The notes under the pieces: generated by a model
Database searches by the model: none
The model's input: the letters and a program-made list of their open reading frames with translations, nothing else
Told to the model about the DNA's origin: nothing
Part shown: positions 12,560 to 25,397 of the stretch, piece by piece
Layout: each line of letters starts with the position of its first letter
How positions within the stretch are numbered: the first letter of the stretch is position 1
Translations under genes and position numbers: made by a program
Origin: Paralvinella palmiformis
Taxonomy: Eukaryota > Annelida > Polychaeta > Terebellida > Alvinellidae
Direction of reading: 5' to 3'
Length of the DNA stretch: 64,000 nucleotides
NCBI GenBank assembly: GCA_025642065.1
Contig: JAODUP010001490.1
Coordinates: forward strand, 43,744 to 107,743

Positions 12560-13520
12560 AATATGTTTATCTATATATTATGTACTTTTAAGTAGTGCAT
12601 GACATACACATACATTTTGAGTACATTTGTGTTTAGTTTGTGAAAGTTAAGATTCCGTTTCGTACATGTCCAGTTTGATGTTTCAACAAACAATGTCAAA
12701 TAAATGAAAGATTAGCAGCGATTGATAAAACAGAGAGACAAAGTTTACCTAGTTTGTCATCTGCGTATGTGTTGTTTATCTTCTTTCATGTTTGATAAGC
12801 GCTTGTGGCGAAGAAAGTCATGTATATAAATAAATATGAAATGTTGTAATTTCTCTTAATTGTGCCAATGAAGACCGATACAAATGAAATGCTAAATACT
12901 TGAAGTAAAATTAGTCGAGCCTACCTCAAACATAGAGAAATAATAAAATAACAATCGTTTTATATTATGTGTAGTATTAATTACTAATTGAGGATTTTAT
13001 AGCATGTATTCAAGCAAATGATATCTGAATCTATGGACGATTGTTTTATACACAAGGTATTGTTTTGTTTTACGTTTGTGACGGAGTGTTAGAGGAAGGC
13101 GACCACCTACACTATCTTCATCACCAACTGAAAACTTCATGACACTAATATAATACTTTCTAGACTAGTGCCCATCTAAGTCTTTTCTCAACAATCTTAT
13201 CTGGAAAGGAAAAAGTATGTGTGATAGATTACTGAACAACGATAGAACTCTTTTTAATTATTATGTAGTTGTTTTGAAACTAATTGATGTAGAAACTGAT
13301 AACAGGTTTCTCACTAGAATATTGATCCCGATGTTTGGTACTAGAAAACTATTTGAATATAAACGTAACACCAGATGCTGTTTTAGGACCTAAAACTAAT
13401 CGTGATACTTAATTGTATCTGTGTTTTATATTTGTGGGTCATTATACTTTACTATAATATCGTTATTATTTATTTTACTGTGGGATCAAACTTGGAGAGA
13501 GGTGATCATACCAACATTAT
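12560..13520. other. AT-rich stretch, no feature seen
   Basis: No coding or repeat signal that I can support. Confidence 0.5.
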
Positions 13521-13523
13521 TAT

Positions 13524-13524
13524 T

Positions 13525-13564
<40 letters not shown>

Positions 13565-13573
13565 CATTATTAG
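13524..13573. repeat. (ATT)n microsatellite
   Basis: About 15 ATT units with one ATC; creates a poly-leucine frame that is not a gene. Confidence 0.9.
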
Positions 13574-14101
13574 TATGTTTATCGATCATCTTATCATCAA
13601 TTACCAATATGAAAATATATTATGGCCAATTGATTTGGACGGTAAATATCGTCAGAAAACAGGAATTAAACTTGTTATGCCAAGTCGAAAAGGTCTTGTT
13701 TCATTATAAAGATGGTAGTTACATTTAGGTGCAATGGTATTATGTTGGCGTGCCAGTTTTCCTTAGCCTTCTGTCCTCTCTGTACTCTCTGTACTATGAA
13801 TAAGGGTTTATAGCTGTACAACTAAGGATGTTGTTCAATTTCCTCAACTCAACTAACTGTATGTCAGGCTACAGCCATTCGTTGGTTGTTAATATAATGG
13901 TTCCTCGTAGACTTCTGCGTTTTAGGAAGTTACGTTGTCATTAAACCGAATATTGCTTACAGAAGAAGACGAGAGATAGTTGCTCGAACGCAAAATGATA
14001 TCAACCGTGAATATGAATGTTTGTCGTTATCTGAAAGATTAAATTGCAATTCTAGTTGTGGGAATACGTTTAGAGAAGGTGTGTCAATATCATACAATCA
14101 A

Positions 14102-14219
14102 ACACACACATATACACACGCACACACACACACTCTCTCTCCTCTCTACACATCAATCAACTATGTATGATGAATAACTATTAGTTTTATGTCTATTTCA
14201 TATAACAATATAAAATTCC

Positions 14220-14262
<43 letters not shown>
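14102..14262. repeat. (CA)n, (CT)n and (TA)n microsatellites
   Basis: A CA run (14102-14132), a short CT run (14133-14147) and a pure TA run (14222-14260), separated by ordinary sequence. Confidence 0.85.
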
Positions 14263-14263
<1 letters not shown>

Positions 14264-14379
14264 TAATATTGTGGTATGTGGGAATATAATTATATTTCAT
14301 AGGTCCAATTATATCATAGCTGTAATATGACATTCAAGCTAGGTCAAGTCTTAAAAATATTATTATAGCTACAGTTTGC

Positions 14380-14629
14380 ATAGCATATTTTAGGTCTGGT
14401 TTGATGTTGATATATAGTTTTAACAGCATAGAAGCTATGACACCATAACTGACTGCTTTAGCACAGAAGCCAGTTTTCTAATAGAAATTAAACTTTCAGT
14501 TTTAAGGGTAGTCACCTAGTACCAGGCTATTGTACAAACTGGCATTTGAAGAGAGTGCTAATTGGGTATGAAGTTTACATACAACAACTGAAAAATAGCT
14601 ATAAATAGGATTACCTGGTCAATTAACAT
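14380..14629 (+). repeat. R1 repeat, diverged copy, upstream of SINE-A
   Basis: Reverse-complemented, it aligns with 2576-2830 through CTATTTATAGCTATTTTTCA, ACCCAATT-GCACT and the GTCATAGCTTC block. Positions 14620-14629 are the left half of a perfect target-site duplication for the following SINE-A. Confidence 0.65.
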
Positions 14630-14902
14630 AATAGCGAGCTCCGGTGGCCTAGCGGTTAAGCACCTGGCACTTGTTTTAGCTTGGTCTGAGTTCAATTTTG
14701 AGAGTTAAAGAACTTTTCCAGAGATTAATTTCTCGGCTCACAACATCGTGGACGTAACGTGGACGTAAACACTCTGGCAGTGAAGCACATGGTGTTTTGG
14801 CTCATCTTTTTAAGCCTTTTACTTTCCCTGTGAATGGTGGAGATGGAAGACTCTAATCTGTTGAATAAACGACAGCCCGGGGATTCTCCCCAAACAACAA
14901 AA
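14630..14902 (+). mobile_element. SINE-A, internally deleted copy inside R1
   Basis: It starts with GAGCTCCGGTGGCCTAGCGG, which contains the Pol III A box. The B box is degraded (GAGTTCAATTTTG), and about 90 bp are missing in the middle relative to 28087-28450. It ends in AACAACAAAA. It is flanked by a perfect 10-bp direct repeat, CAATTAACAT, at 14620-14629 and 14903-14912. The insertion point in R1 is the same as for the copy at 2209-2575. Confidence 0.85.
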
Positions 14903-15060
14903 CAATTAACATCAAACATTCTCACCACTGACATGATATGACTTGTGTGTATTACTCCCAGACACTAGAACTGAGTATGAATTCACGATTCGCGATTTGC
15001 TATGCAGTGTCTTATTCCACAGTGCTAAAGCACACATACATATACAGACACACACATGCC
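14903..15060 (+). repeat. R1 3' segment, with SINE-B-like end
   Basis: It continues R1 after the SINE-A (block AAACATTCTCACCACTGACA), then ends in sequence resembling the last 60 bp of SINE-B (GAATTCACGATTCG, then TTATTCCACAGTGCTAAAGC) and a CA tail. The 5' half of SINE-B is absent here. Confidence 0.6.
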
Positions 15061-15130
15061 AGCGCGCGCGCGCATATACACATACATACACACACGAATA
15101 CACATATACACACACAACACACTCACATTA
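15030..15130. repeat. (CA)n tail with CG and TA variants
   Basis: Imperfect CA run including (CG)n near 15061, directly following the TGCTAAAGC end of the R1 copy. Confidence 0.85.
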
Positions 15131-15139
15131 ATTAAGACT

Positions 15140-17500
15140 CATTAATTCTTAATTGTTAACTATAGTTGACTGTTTTTTTAACATTTGACTTGTTTCTTGC
15201 TACTCCTTGATATACATATCATTCTTACGAAAGCTAATCAAGTTAAGATTCTAGAATGGTGTCTCCCCAAAAAAATTAACGCATTTTATACAAAATATAT
15301 TTCAGCTAGTTAAAAGAGTGGTTCGCAAATTAATTTGTTCAAGTATTGGATAATATTCTGCAATTAACCCTTATTTTTTATTCGCTTTTATTTAATATGA
15401 TGTAAAATGTCGTCCACCGACACTTCTGCGTATTTCGGAATAGAAATGATATGTTTATAACAATCAGAAATGGGTTATGATATAAAGAATATGTGACATT
15501 TAATAGCTTTGATTTATTATGTACATGATAGTTAAAATGTAATACAGTATAACTGATCGTGTAATAGTCAAGGCAATTCTTGCTGGGCTTCAGTTAATGA
15601 GCTAACATTTGATTAAGCATTGCTATTTTCATGATTTGTGATGGTATAAATGGTATAAGCAATACAACTATAAATAATATTGATACCAGCTGTTGTTGTT
15701 ATGCTTCAAACAGAACCTTTTGTGTTAATTATCCTATTTCACAATTACTACTTAAATGTGGCAAAGATTTAATCTATCCATGTAAGACAGCTGAACTATG
15801 GGCTCTGTTGTAAAGGGACTTATTTTACAAGTACTCCAAAAAGAAAGCCGTCCAAAAAGAGACAACAGTTAAAATGTTCATTATTACTACAACAAAATGG
15901 CAAAACACTTAGGAAGATCATACCAAAAATACTCTCAAGTACCAATTAGCCAGTAGAATATACCTATCAACTCAGTTGACTTCGTCATTCCTGCCGTCAA
16001 GAGGTTTCATCTTACTGATTTTAGGATGTTCAAGATCTCAATTAAGGAATCAGCTATAATCGTTTACTAAATGATGATCAAGTTTTAACATGTTTGTTCC
16101 AATCTGGTATATTTGTTATATTTCATTTCAATAAGGTTTAAAGTTATTTTAATGTTATGGTTGGGTACAAAGTAACTAATGTTTCGGATAACGTTAGGAT
16201 ATTTATAGAAATTCTTATGGTTTCCAATACAAAACATAACTATCTTTTATTATATTCTTCGTTCTGTAGTAACAACAATAGTTATATTGATTTACTTCAT
16301 TAATTAACCAATTAATAATAAAACATATTTTACTACACAGAGCTATTAGTAGAATCAATATGAATTTAGTATTTTTTTTTTACAAATCAGTTTAATTACC
16401 TAAACTATTTTCAAGTATAATCCCGGATGCAAATACGGATGGTATATAGTACCTTAATAATTAATATAATTAATTTAGTTTTCAAGAAATACAATAGCAA
16501 TGTAGATTATAATCCATATAGTGAATAAAATAAATTGATATCAAATATAATGAAATGTCAAGAACCCGCTGAAAAAAATATTAAAGTAGTAATAGCTTAC
16601 GAGGCATTCTTTGAAACAGTCCAATCAAGTAAGCGGGTTATAGAGAAACCGACTTTACCAATATGATGACATAATAATATCAATACTGGAATACCAGACT
16701 GTGATAGCTTCAAACCTTGGATTTGTCTTCGGAATTAACAATTGTAACAAAAACTCACTGAACTGTAGCTCTAAATTTAACATGTAGACATACGTTAATA
16801 GTATTCTATGCAACCGATTTTATAGGAATACCTCTGTACTCTTCTATCCCAGTGTGGGTAGTAAATTGTAATGATGAGGCAATTAGCCGATGGATAGTAT
16901 GGATAAACTATGTAAATAAACTAGAACAAAGGATGATTCGAGGTAACATCTAATACGTCGGGTAAATAATAAAGTCAGAATCTCAACAGAACGCTAATAC
17001 ATGACTCATTCACTACACAAGATTACCCCTTGTTCTTGACTAACAATATGGCCTGATAGATACTGGATCAGATCAATTACTACGAAGGAAGGAAATATTG
17101 GACATTTGTTTGACGAAAGAGAATATCAAGATAATTGAGGTATAACACTAGCTTTTAAACAGTACGTCCCTAATTAATGGATACATGTCTATATCAATAA
17201 GTATCGTTTTCATAATGTAGACATAGCATATAGGGGGGCGGCTTTTAACGTGAAAGTGGCACAGAAAGACCCTCAAAACAATTATTAACGTCTTCTGTTG
17301 ACTATCATTATTATATCACAGATGGTCCCAGTAGGCAGTTTTATCAACGATTTCAGCTTTCTTTTTACAATTTCAATGGAATTGGGAGGAAAGACTATTT
17401 ACGTTTGGTATACTTGTAAATGTATGAGGTATGTTTTGTTGCCAAATGGCGAATGGAGTAATAGTGACACTAATATGTATATAATGATATTCCTCTTATG
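15140..17500. other. AT-rich stretch, no feature seen
   Basis: No gene, RNA or repeat family recognised on either strand. Short open frames have no motif. Confidence 0.5.
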
Positions 17501-17505
17501 CATAA

Positions 17506-17507
<2 letters not shown>

Positions 17508-17574
<67 letters not shown>

Positions 17575-17600
17575 CACTATCTCTCTCTCACTCTCACACT

Positions 17601-17668
<68 letters not shown>
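17508..17668. repeat. (CT)n-(CA)n-(TA)n compound microsatellite
   Basis: A 160-bp compound tract: CT with CACTAT interruptions, a short CA run, then about 25 TA units. Confidence 0.95.
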
Positions 17669-17671
<3 letters not shown>

Positions 17672-18376
17672 GTATATCATATCGCTAAAACTGTTATCAG
17701 TATATAACCGAAATTCGTAGTTCCCTTTTCCAAGTAAACTAAACTGCTACAAAACATATATAACAGTATCTAATTTATATTATTAGCCCATTTCCATAGA
17801 TGAACAAAATATACACTAACATTAATTATTTCACCAGTTTATTATCTCCGCAAACAAATGATACACAGCACATCACGAAGGCGTGCAATCCTTATAACCA
17901 TATTCGATAATGACATTTGCTGACTAACGTCTAGATTGGAGTGATATATTCCTATTGTAATATTGTGACAATTGTCAGCACATTGTCATTAATAGAGGTT
18001 GGCCATTGTGAAAATATTAATCAGAACCTAATGTACAAATGTGGACCAATAGGCACCTGAACGGAATAACACGGACGCTCCTTCCGGCTCTGGATCAAGA
18101 TACTAAACTGTGAGCAACAAATAACTAATATAAAGGACGTATTAAGAAATACTCAAACTTCTCACATCAACCGAGACGAGATGTTTTAAGTGCTTTTATT
18201 CATCATTCTATATTATACAGCTCAAATGGCTGTTGCTAAACTTCATGGTAAAAGATTATAGAAAAATATAATGGATTATATAATCTCTAACAGATTACGC
18301 TTTAGAGCTAATATATTATAGGTAATTTATTCATACCACTGACCAGAAATACCATACATTAACAAACACGGATTCG

Positions 18377-18381
<5 letters not shown>

Positions 18382-18452
<71 letters not shown>
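18382..18452. repeat. (TA)n microsatellite, long and pure
   Basis: More than 30 uninterrupted TA units. Confidence 0.95.
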
Positions 18453-18458
<6 letters not shown>

Positions 18459-18778
18459 TTTATTTACTGGCGGATAAACACATTCAGCCAGTTCAAATGA
18501 ATATAAATAAATAAACATCGTTAGATAAAAAGAATAGTAACATCAATAACAAAAGAACTTTAAACTAACAATAATAATTAACTTCATAACTGTAAGATAA
18601 TAAACATTACTAAAAGAAATTCTGAAGAGAAATATTGGAGTGGGTGGGAATTTGAAATAATACATAGTGTCAAAATACATTGATAAACTTCACTCTACCA
18701 ATGTTAAATGTACCGAACTACAGTGGATATGGGTATAATTAATCACCTGCACTTGGTGATCATTAATCTGAGTGGGTG

Positions 18779-19488
18779 GACTAAACTATATAACCCAATT
18801 GTTACTGTCTTCAAAGATCAGTTTTTACAACGGGCAGGCGTCACGAAGCGACTACTATTAAATCTATTTAGCTTAATTGCCATTAAAAGACTGACATCTT
18901 CGCTGGAGCAGACCGTATTAGCGCGTCATAGCTGGGATACTGTTTGAACTATGCTATCATTTTCAAACCTGACCTAACGTCTGCTATTGTAGTTCTTATA
19001 TGTTATTTATGACAAGCAGATTACAGCTAATCTTGAATGTCATAGTACAAACTGGACATAACTGGATCTAGGAAAGATAATTATATTCCCACATACAACC
19101 AAGGTGAATTTTATAAGTTGTTATATAAAACACACCAACCGCACGAGATGTGTCTAATCCCACCACTCGAGATGCGATGCAGTGTTTCTATTCCTGAGTC
19201 AGGAGTACATGCTTTAAGAGCGTACTGTGTCTGCTACAGTCATTTAAATGCTGGATAACCAGGCCAAACATCTAAACGGTGTGCCTCCAAAGACGCAAAT
19301 AGTGCACGGAATATATAGCTCTAGATCAACTTTTCTTGAATGCAGGGACCGGGAAATATGGTCTCCACGCATAGAAAACGGAACTTTCTCAACCGCAGCA
19401 TAATATGCCTTGTGATATTTGCTGGAGGGTCAAATACCTCATAAACATACAAATCCAATAAATACTATGACCTACTCGTCACTATTAT
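18779..19488 (-). repeat. R1 repeat, second long copy
   Basis: It aligns with 2640-3290 from ACTATATAACCCAATTGT to the GGTCAAATACCTCATAAAC end, with scattered substitutions. It extends about 60 bases further than copy 1, through a block also present in the 640-965 copy. Confidence 0.8.
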
Positions 19489-19496
19489 AACAATTT

Positions 19497-19919
19497 ACAT
19501 CGGCGCTTTAGCAGACCGTTATGGCGGAATTGCCGTTCTATATATTAACATTTTCAAATCAGATCTAAAGTCTGCTATACAAACTATAATTATAATATAG
19601 GGTTTATTAATGACAAGGAGACTAAAGTTAGCCTTGAATGTCATAGTACAGACTGGACATAACTGGACCTAGGAAAGATAATTCTATTCCCACAAACAAC
19701 TAAGGTGAATTATATATACAACTAAAGTTGTTATATAAAACACACCAACCACACGAGCTGTGTCCAATGCCACCGCTCGAGATGCGATGCAGTGTTTCTA
19801 TTCCTGAGTCAGGAGTACATGCTTTAAGAGCGTACTGTGTCTGCTACAGTCATTTAAATGCTGGATAACCAGGCCAAACACCTAAACGGCGTGCCTCCAA
19901 AGACGCAAATAGTGCACGA
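19497..19919 (-). repeat. R1 repeat, truncated tandem copy
   Basis: It repeats 18890-19320 in the same orientation, with very high identity over the outer half (block from CACCAACC to the CAAATAGTGCACG end). It stops abruptly at 19919, where it joins another R1 segment. Confidence 0.8.
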
Positions 19920-20032
19920 ATCACCTACAGCCGTGGAGTTTGGGTGTAAAACACCCAAGTCAGATCACGGCAGTAGTGAGAATGTTTAGCTTTATTATCT
20001 AAGCAGCATTATTGATAGCTATTTTTGTTGTC
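19920..20032 (-). repeat. R1 segment with empty SINE-A site
   Basis: It matches 2129-2208 and continues straight into the equivalent of 2576-2620 (GAATGTTTAGCTTTATTATC, then ATAGCTATTTTT) without a SINE-A. It therefore looks like the pre-insertion form of the site. Confidence 0.75.
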
Positions 20033-20095
20033 TTTTCAATAATTCAAGTTTAAATAATAGAATAATTAAGAATAAAATATATCAAACTATAAATA

Positions 20096-20154
20096 TTATT
20101 ATTATTTTATTATTAATTATTAATTATTAATTATTATTTATTATTTATTATTTA

Positions 20155-20190
<36 letters not shown>
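20096..20190. repeat. (ATT)n / (ATTT)n tract
   Basis: Mixed ATT, AATT and ATTT units ending in a pure ATT run. Confidence 0.9.
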
Positions 20191-20192
<2 letters not shown>

Positions 20193-20361
20193 ACGAAGGG
20201 TACCTGAATTCGATGTAGTTTCATTATTTTACAGTATTGGTTAAAATTACTAAAATTCATAAGTTATTCTCTATAGATCATTTATTAACAATAACCTTAC
20301 ATAACTGACCAAAGTAGTATACTTGATCATCTCACAAAGGCCATAGCTATAATTATATTCC

Positions 20362-20362
<1 letters not shown>

Positions 20363-20398
<36 letters not shown>
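20363..20398. repeat. (TA)n microsatellite
   Basis: About 18 TA units. Confidence 0.9.
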
Positions 20399-20399
<1 letters not shown>

Positions 20400-20402
<3 letters not shown>

Positions 20403-23205
20403 GAATTAACTCTTTCCCAAATAACTGTATTAAGTCAGCTGAAGTAATTAACCAAATGATGCTTATACCTACAAATCTAGGTGGTAGCAGATGGGTGCCA
20501 CAACACTACAACATATTTGAAGATCTTTCTGAAAGGCGTATACAGGGAAAACACCACAGCTGTGTGAGTCATAAAGGTGGACTCTTCTGTCACTTGAGGT
20601 GCTTGCCATCTTGTGTGTGTTGTATCAGAAGTATGATATTACCTTAGCAGCAGTGTTCTCTCACACAAAGACTGCTTTCACTAACAAGAGGGGGCATAGC
20701 TTAGTCGAAAATATCTATTGGGTTATTAGGAAGTGTCAATGATTATGGTCAGTTGGAAAATATTAATCTATTACCTTATTATGAGGATAGCCACTTTGAT
20801 TATCTGGAGGTTGGTATCATCAGCGCTAGAATTGATTATGTCAATATTCACCTCAAGGCACTTACGTTACAAAGTCCTGCTCCCAACAGTATAACCACTA
20901 CCAACAGCTGACACTGTATGATAACATACATTTTTTAAGAATGCTGCAACCACTTTCAGAGATTAATGACCGTCAAGAGATATGACGTCAGTCATGTGAA
21001 ATATCATGATTGGGTGGATATCAAGTAATACTTGCTTAAAATGACATCGAAAAATCACCATACCATTATGAAGAATGCATAGAAGCTGCACTTTACTGGT
21101 ATGAGTAAATAATTTCCAAACATGCTGTATTCAGTTAGATTTTACACATTCAAATGGTTTCGAGTTGGCACTTAAGACAGAAATATGTTTCTCCATACAT
21201 TGCTGTATGGTTCAGTAGTTTGAAAGTGTTAAATGAGATTTTATTTAACCATGTAGGAGGTATGATAGTCAGTGTTGCTGAAACAAAACTAGTATTATAT
21301 GTTGCCTTGTGGGAGTGGATGTTATCAAACATAATCAGGCTGAGTTCTGTCGATGTGATATGACTCTTCCTCGGTGCTAAAAGAAGGTTCTAAACTCTTC
21401 AGAACTATTGGACCATCAATTATATCAACGATTAGAGGTAAATCGAGTATGATTAATGCAGCAGTCGGTGTTTCATCAAGTAACTCAGCAATTGGAATGT
21501 ACACTCTTAAGAGAGCAGTTTCATATATCCCTTAAAACTAATTGCCTCATGGGACAAGTTCGGACAACAAATAGTTTTCTTCGACTTTCTCTCATCGGCA
21601 AGTAACATTCAAAAGTAATGTACACCCCTGATAGTTATATACACTTGATAAGAGATTTGTCAGACACGGTAATATCATATATGTAACGTCTGGATCAATA
21701 TTTGTGCGTTTAGCAACCGTTGGGAGTAAAGGTTATTTGTGTAACGTACTAAATGCTGAATAAACATCAAACTAATGACCGAACATTTTAACCAATAATG
21801 TTATCTTTCGGGTATTTAGGAATCTAATAGGTAAAGTGGTTTACCTTTTTAGGCTTGCCAAATCTACGGAATCTATGCATTATTCCGAAATCTAACTGCC
21901 CATAATATACAATATATTTTTTAATATTATTTAATAGATTAATCTACACTAGAAATATTGTGTAACGGTCTTTATATAATGCATCCAAGAACAACCTTCG
22001 TTAACCTTTTAATCACCTCAATATAATTATCATTAATGGTAACCATCATCAAATTATGGAGTAAAACATATAAATCCTTTCTTGTGAAATTACTATGGAT
22101 TCTAAACGCTGTTATAAAGTCTATGCTATTTCCATACTCAGCTGTTATTCAACTAACATATATCAAACATGTATTATATTGGTGGTTAATGTAGACAGAC
22201 ACTCATGTGGATGTGACATTTAGTTGTTTCCATTAAACCTATTGATTACGTGAATACTTCATAGCACTATTAATATTCATGGAGCAATAAATCGGCCAAA
22301 CTTTAAGCGTGTGGTATTTTCTCTGCCATTAAATTAAAGAAGTTAAACATTCTTATGTTAGTAACGTGATGCGAACTTTTAATGAACGGTGTTGCACTTC
22401 CGTTCTACCATTAGAGCTAGAACAAATAAAAGGCTGGTCGTAAGTAATAGTGCTATAAATGTCGGTATCGTGATGTTGTTGTCTTTTTATTGATAGCAGT
22501 TTATTCCAAACAACCTACTTGTGCCCGATTTTATGTCAGCTCATTAATCATGCTGACAAATAGGTCTTGCGTAAAACATAGGCGGTGTCAAGTATCTCAA
22601 GAGACGCTAGTGTTGGTTTGTTGCGGTAATTAATCTTCGAAGTGTACTAATAGAGAATGTGTGTACACTCAGTTTCTTCATCAGCTAATCACATAAAAAT
22701 AGCACGTCCTACACAGGATTCATTTCCCAAATATTTTAGGAATAAAACAAAACATTACTTCTATCGAAAGTGAATTCACATTCGCAACAAATATTTCATA
22801 CTTTCTGTTGAAGAAAGGTAGCATAGTTTATAAGAAATTTAGAAAATAAGCCACCAAACAAATATTAATTGTTATTCATTTATATGGAGAAAAACATAAC
22901 GAAATCCTGATATCAATTTAATAAAACGTTCCTCATCAAATAAAATAAAAAAATCGAATTGTATGACGCTGGAAGAAGTTGGTACCAAGGCAAAAAGGAA
23001 GCAAGTTAATTTTTCTAATAATTGTGTTAAATTCAAATATAGTATGCAATTAAAGCCAGCATGATTAGACCTCACGTATAGTTTCGGGAAGATTATAACA
23101 ATATCTAAGTGTTGGAGAAAATAAATTTATATACACGGAGAATTGTAGACAATTACTAATATTTATTTTAAATACTTGATTATATACTCAAAATTTGCTC
23201 TCTCT
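20400..23205. other. No feature recognised
   Basis: Composition is slightly less AT-rich at 20450-21400, and two overlapping opposite-strand frames at 21150-21363 are open, but neither shows a domain or motif I know. This could be an old degraded element; I cannot name it. Confidence 0.4.
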
Positions 23206-23207
23206 CT

Positions 23208-23210
<3 letters not shown>

Positions 23211-23290
<80 letters not shown>
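23211..23290. repeat. (TA)n-(ATT)n compound microsatellite
   Basis: About 20 TA units running directly into about 13 ATT units. Confidence 0.95.
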
Positions 23291-23291
<1 letters not shown>

Positions 23292-24391
23292 TGTGTATAT
23301 CTCGCGCTGATAGTTGACTACCAAATGATTATTTGTATATTTAATGAATTCCGAAGTGAATGACTTATAATCGCTCTTTACCTATATGATAATGACTCTA
23401 AGAGAAGAGAACTAAATATAAAGTAAATGCTTTCTCATTATATAGATGAAATTGGTCAGATAGCAGTGTACTGGCCCAAAGTGAGAGTTAACAGCGGATA
23501 TGTGTGGTACTCTTTAATTTTCATTCTTGTTTCAGTCGATGAATCATATACACAGTCGTTTTCGTACAATTTTGTATTTATAAATAATATAGTATCCTAG
23601 AATATACATAAAAAGTAAATTTTATTACTTTATAATAATATACATTTTTTTCATAGCATGATTATGGTATACAGATAACGCAAGGTTATACTTATATATC
23701 CAACCCTCTATTCAAACCAGCTTGAACTCTCCATCAGAAGATTTCAGTGCGATTTTAAAAGATTGAGGTAAATCTCGTGTAACATTTCAGGTAATATACT
23801 TCCACCGTGGGATGAAGCTAGTCTATTAGAATAACAAGGTCGTAGGGTCGAATAATATCCAAAAGAAAAGTGAATAGGACTTCATATATCATGAGATATA
23901 ATGGTTCAATGAATCAAAGTATTACCTTTACTTTCCAGATTATTAGTTAGCTGAGTAAAATGGATGCTGGTTAAATGGAGAATGTATTACTGAGGCGTAG
24001 CTCAGGGATTATGCAAAATTTACATTGGACTCACTGAGGCATAAAATATACGACTGCAAGAGTTGATGGGTATTGTTACTTTGATATCGCGATATCATAT
24101 AATACATTGACATTAGCATATAGTAACAATATATACATCTATATTAAAGATTAACAAACATATTATGCCTTAGATCTAGCCATAATAGGCGTTGTAATAT
24201 TTGTTTATAATTACTGAGAATACTAACCTAGTTTTTTGCAATTTATTTGTACAATACGAGTGTAGATGGCACTTTTCTCTGCTATAGATGTATGTATATT
24301 TAGAAAATAAGCAATATTCAGACACTTAAATATAATGCTTTTAAAGGAAATAGGAGGATCGTTTTCTGTTTTAAATTTGGTTCTGAATAAA

Positions 24392-24535
24392 TCTTATAGT
24401 CGACTTTTGATGAACCCCTGGAGATGATTATTCTAGCAGCTTACGTATTCCGTTTGATATTTAGTTATGAGTAAATCGTCAAATCGACTATTGTTGAACC
24501 CCTGGGGGGTGGTTATACCTATTCTAGCAGTTTAC
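24392..24535. repeat. Imperfect local tandem duplication, about 80-bp unit
   Basis: Two units share TCGACT-TTG-TGAACCCCTGG, GGT-ATTATTCTAGCAG-TTAC and AGTAAATCGTC-type sequence. The second unit has extra bases after the CCCCTGG block. Confidence 0.7.
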
Positions 24536-25213
24536 AAGCCTACATGTTGCAGTGTAGTTATTTTATTCACCGCTTAGATTTGTCTTGCTGTAACTACTCG
24601 CTTAGCTACAAATTAGAGACTTCCTTACTCACACATCATTGTGTTAAAATCGTAATTATTGTGTGGCTGTTGTCTTTTAGACAATATATTTCAAACACAT
24701 TTCTTCTGATGACATGGAGTTTCAATGTTGAAATTGTATAAATCAGTATGACTTAATAAGACGAGTACCTTTGCTTTAAGCTTGTATGGTGTTACATCAC
24801 TTTGCAATATAACAACTTTGATCAACATGAATATATTTTTGAGGTTATTTATACTTAGCAATTGGTGTAAATATAACAAAAGTGTTCAATGTCAGAGAAG
24901 CACTGAGAAGAGAATATTGAATCAATATATAATTTCTTAATGTTGTCAGAGAAGTAACTGTTATTTGTAAATTATCATCTGTAATGCTAATAAATTTGAT
25001 AAGGGACAAAATTGAGAAACGAAGTCGCTCTTAATAAAAGAAGTCATTTCAACAAACACCATGAGCCACCTAATTAAAATCACGTTCCATTCAAATTGAT
25101 CTGCTCGGTTGTTTAAAAAAAGGAAAATCATTGGATAAAACAAGCAGAATATTGGGCCTGTCGCAGTGTACTGACATATAGCGGCCCATGAAAGAGATTC
25201 GGTGGGTATTTAT

Positions 25214-25347
25214 TATAATATATGTTTTTAAACATGAGACGTTGACTTACCACAACTTTAGTGCTTTTATTATGTCAATAGAACCAGGTCATACAGACAT
25301 AATAATTCAAAGTATTTACATTGTGTTTCTTATGATAATATATTACC
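25214..25347 (-). repeat. Element A 3' LTR
   Basis: It aligns with 29540-29692 through TATCATAAGAAACACAATGT, GACCTGGTTCTATTGACATA and the ATATATTATA end. It is about 20 bp shorter and has several substitutions. ATAATAAAAGC near 25270 on the minus strand includes an AATAAA polyadenylation signal. Confidence 0.85.
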
Positions 25348-25363
25348 CTGCTTTCCCTTTTTT
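25348..25363 (-). promoter_or_regulatory. Element A polypurine tract
   Basis: The minus strand reads AAAAAAGGGAAAGCAG immediately before the 3' LTR, the position and composition expected for the plus-strand primer of reverse transcription. Confidence 0.8.
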
Positions 25364-25397
25364 AAATCAGTTCTTCTGAATTAGATAAGCCTCCCTC

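Noticed and set aside
14633..14720. Possible functional tRNA gene
   Set aside because: The A and B boxes belong to SINE-A; the sequence does not fold into a full cloverleaf and continues into a SINE body with a target duplication.
17298..17720. 140-codon plus-strand open frame
   Set aside because: Most of it is Ser-Leu, Thr-His and Ile-Tyr dipeptides from CT, CA and TA microsatellites; the remaining part has no motif.
21150..21363. Overlapping open frames on both strands as a possible small gene
   Set aside because: Neither translation shows a motif, signal peptide or repeat relative; not enough to call a gene.
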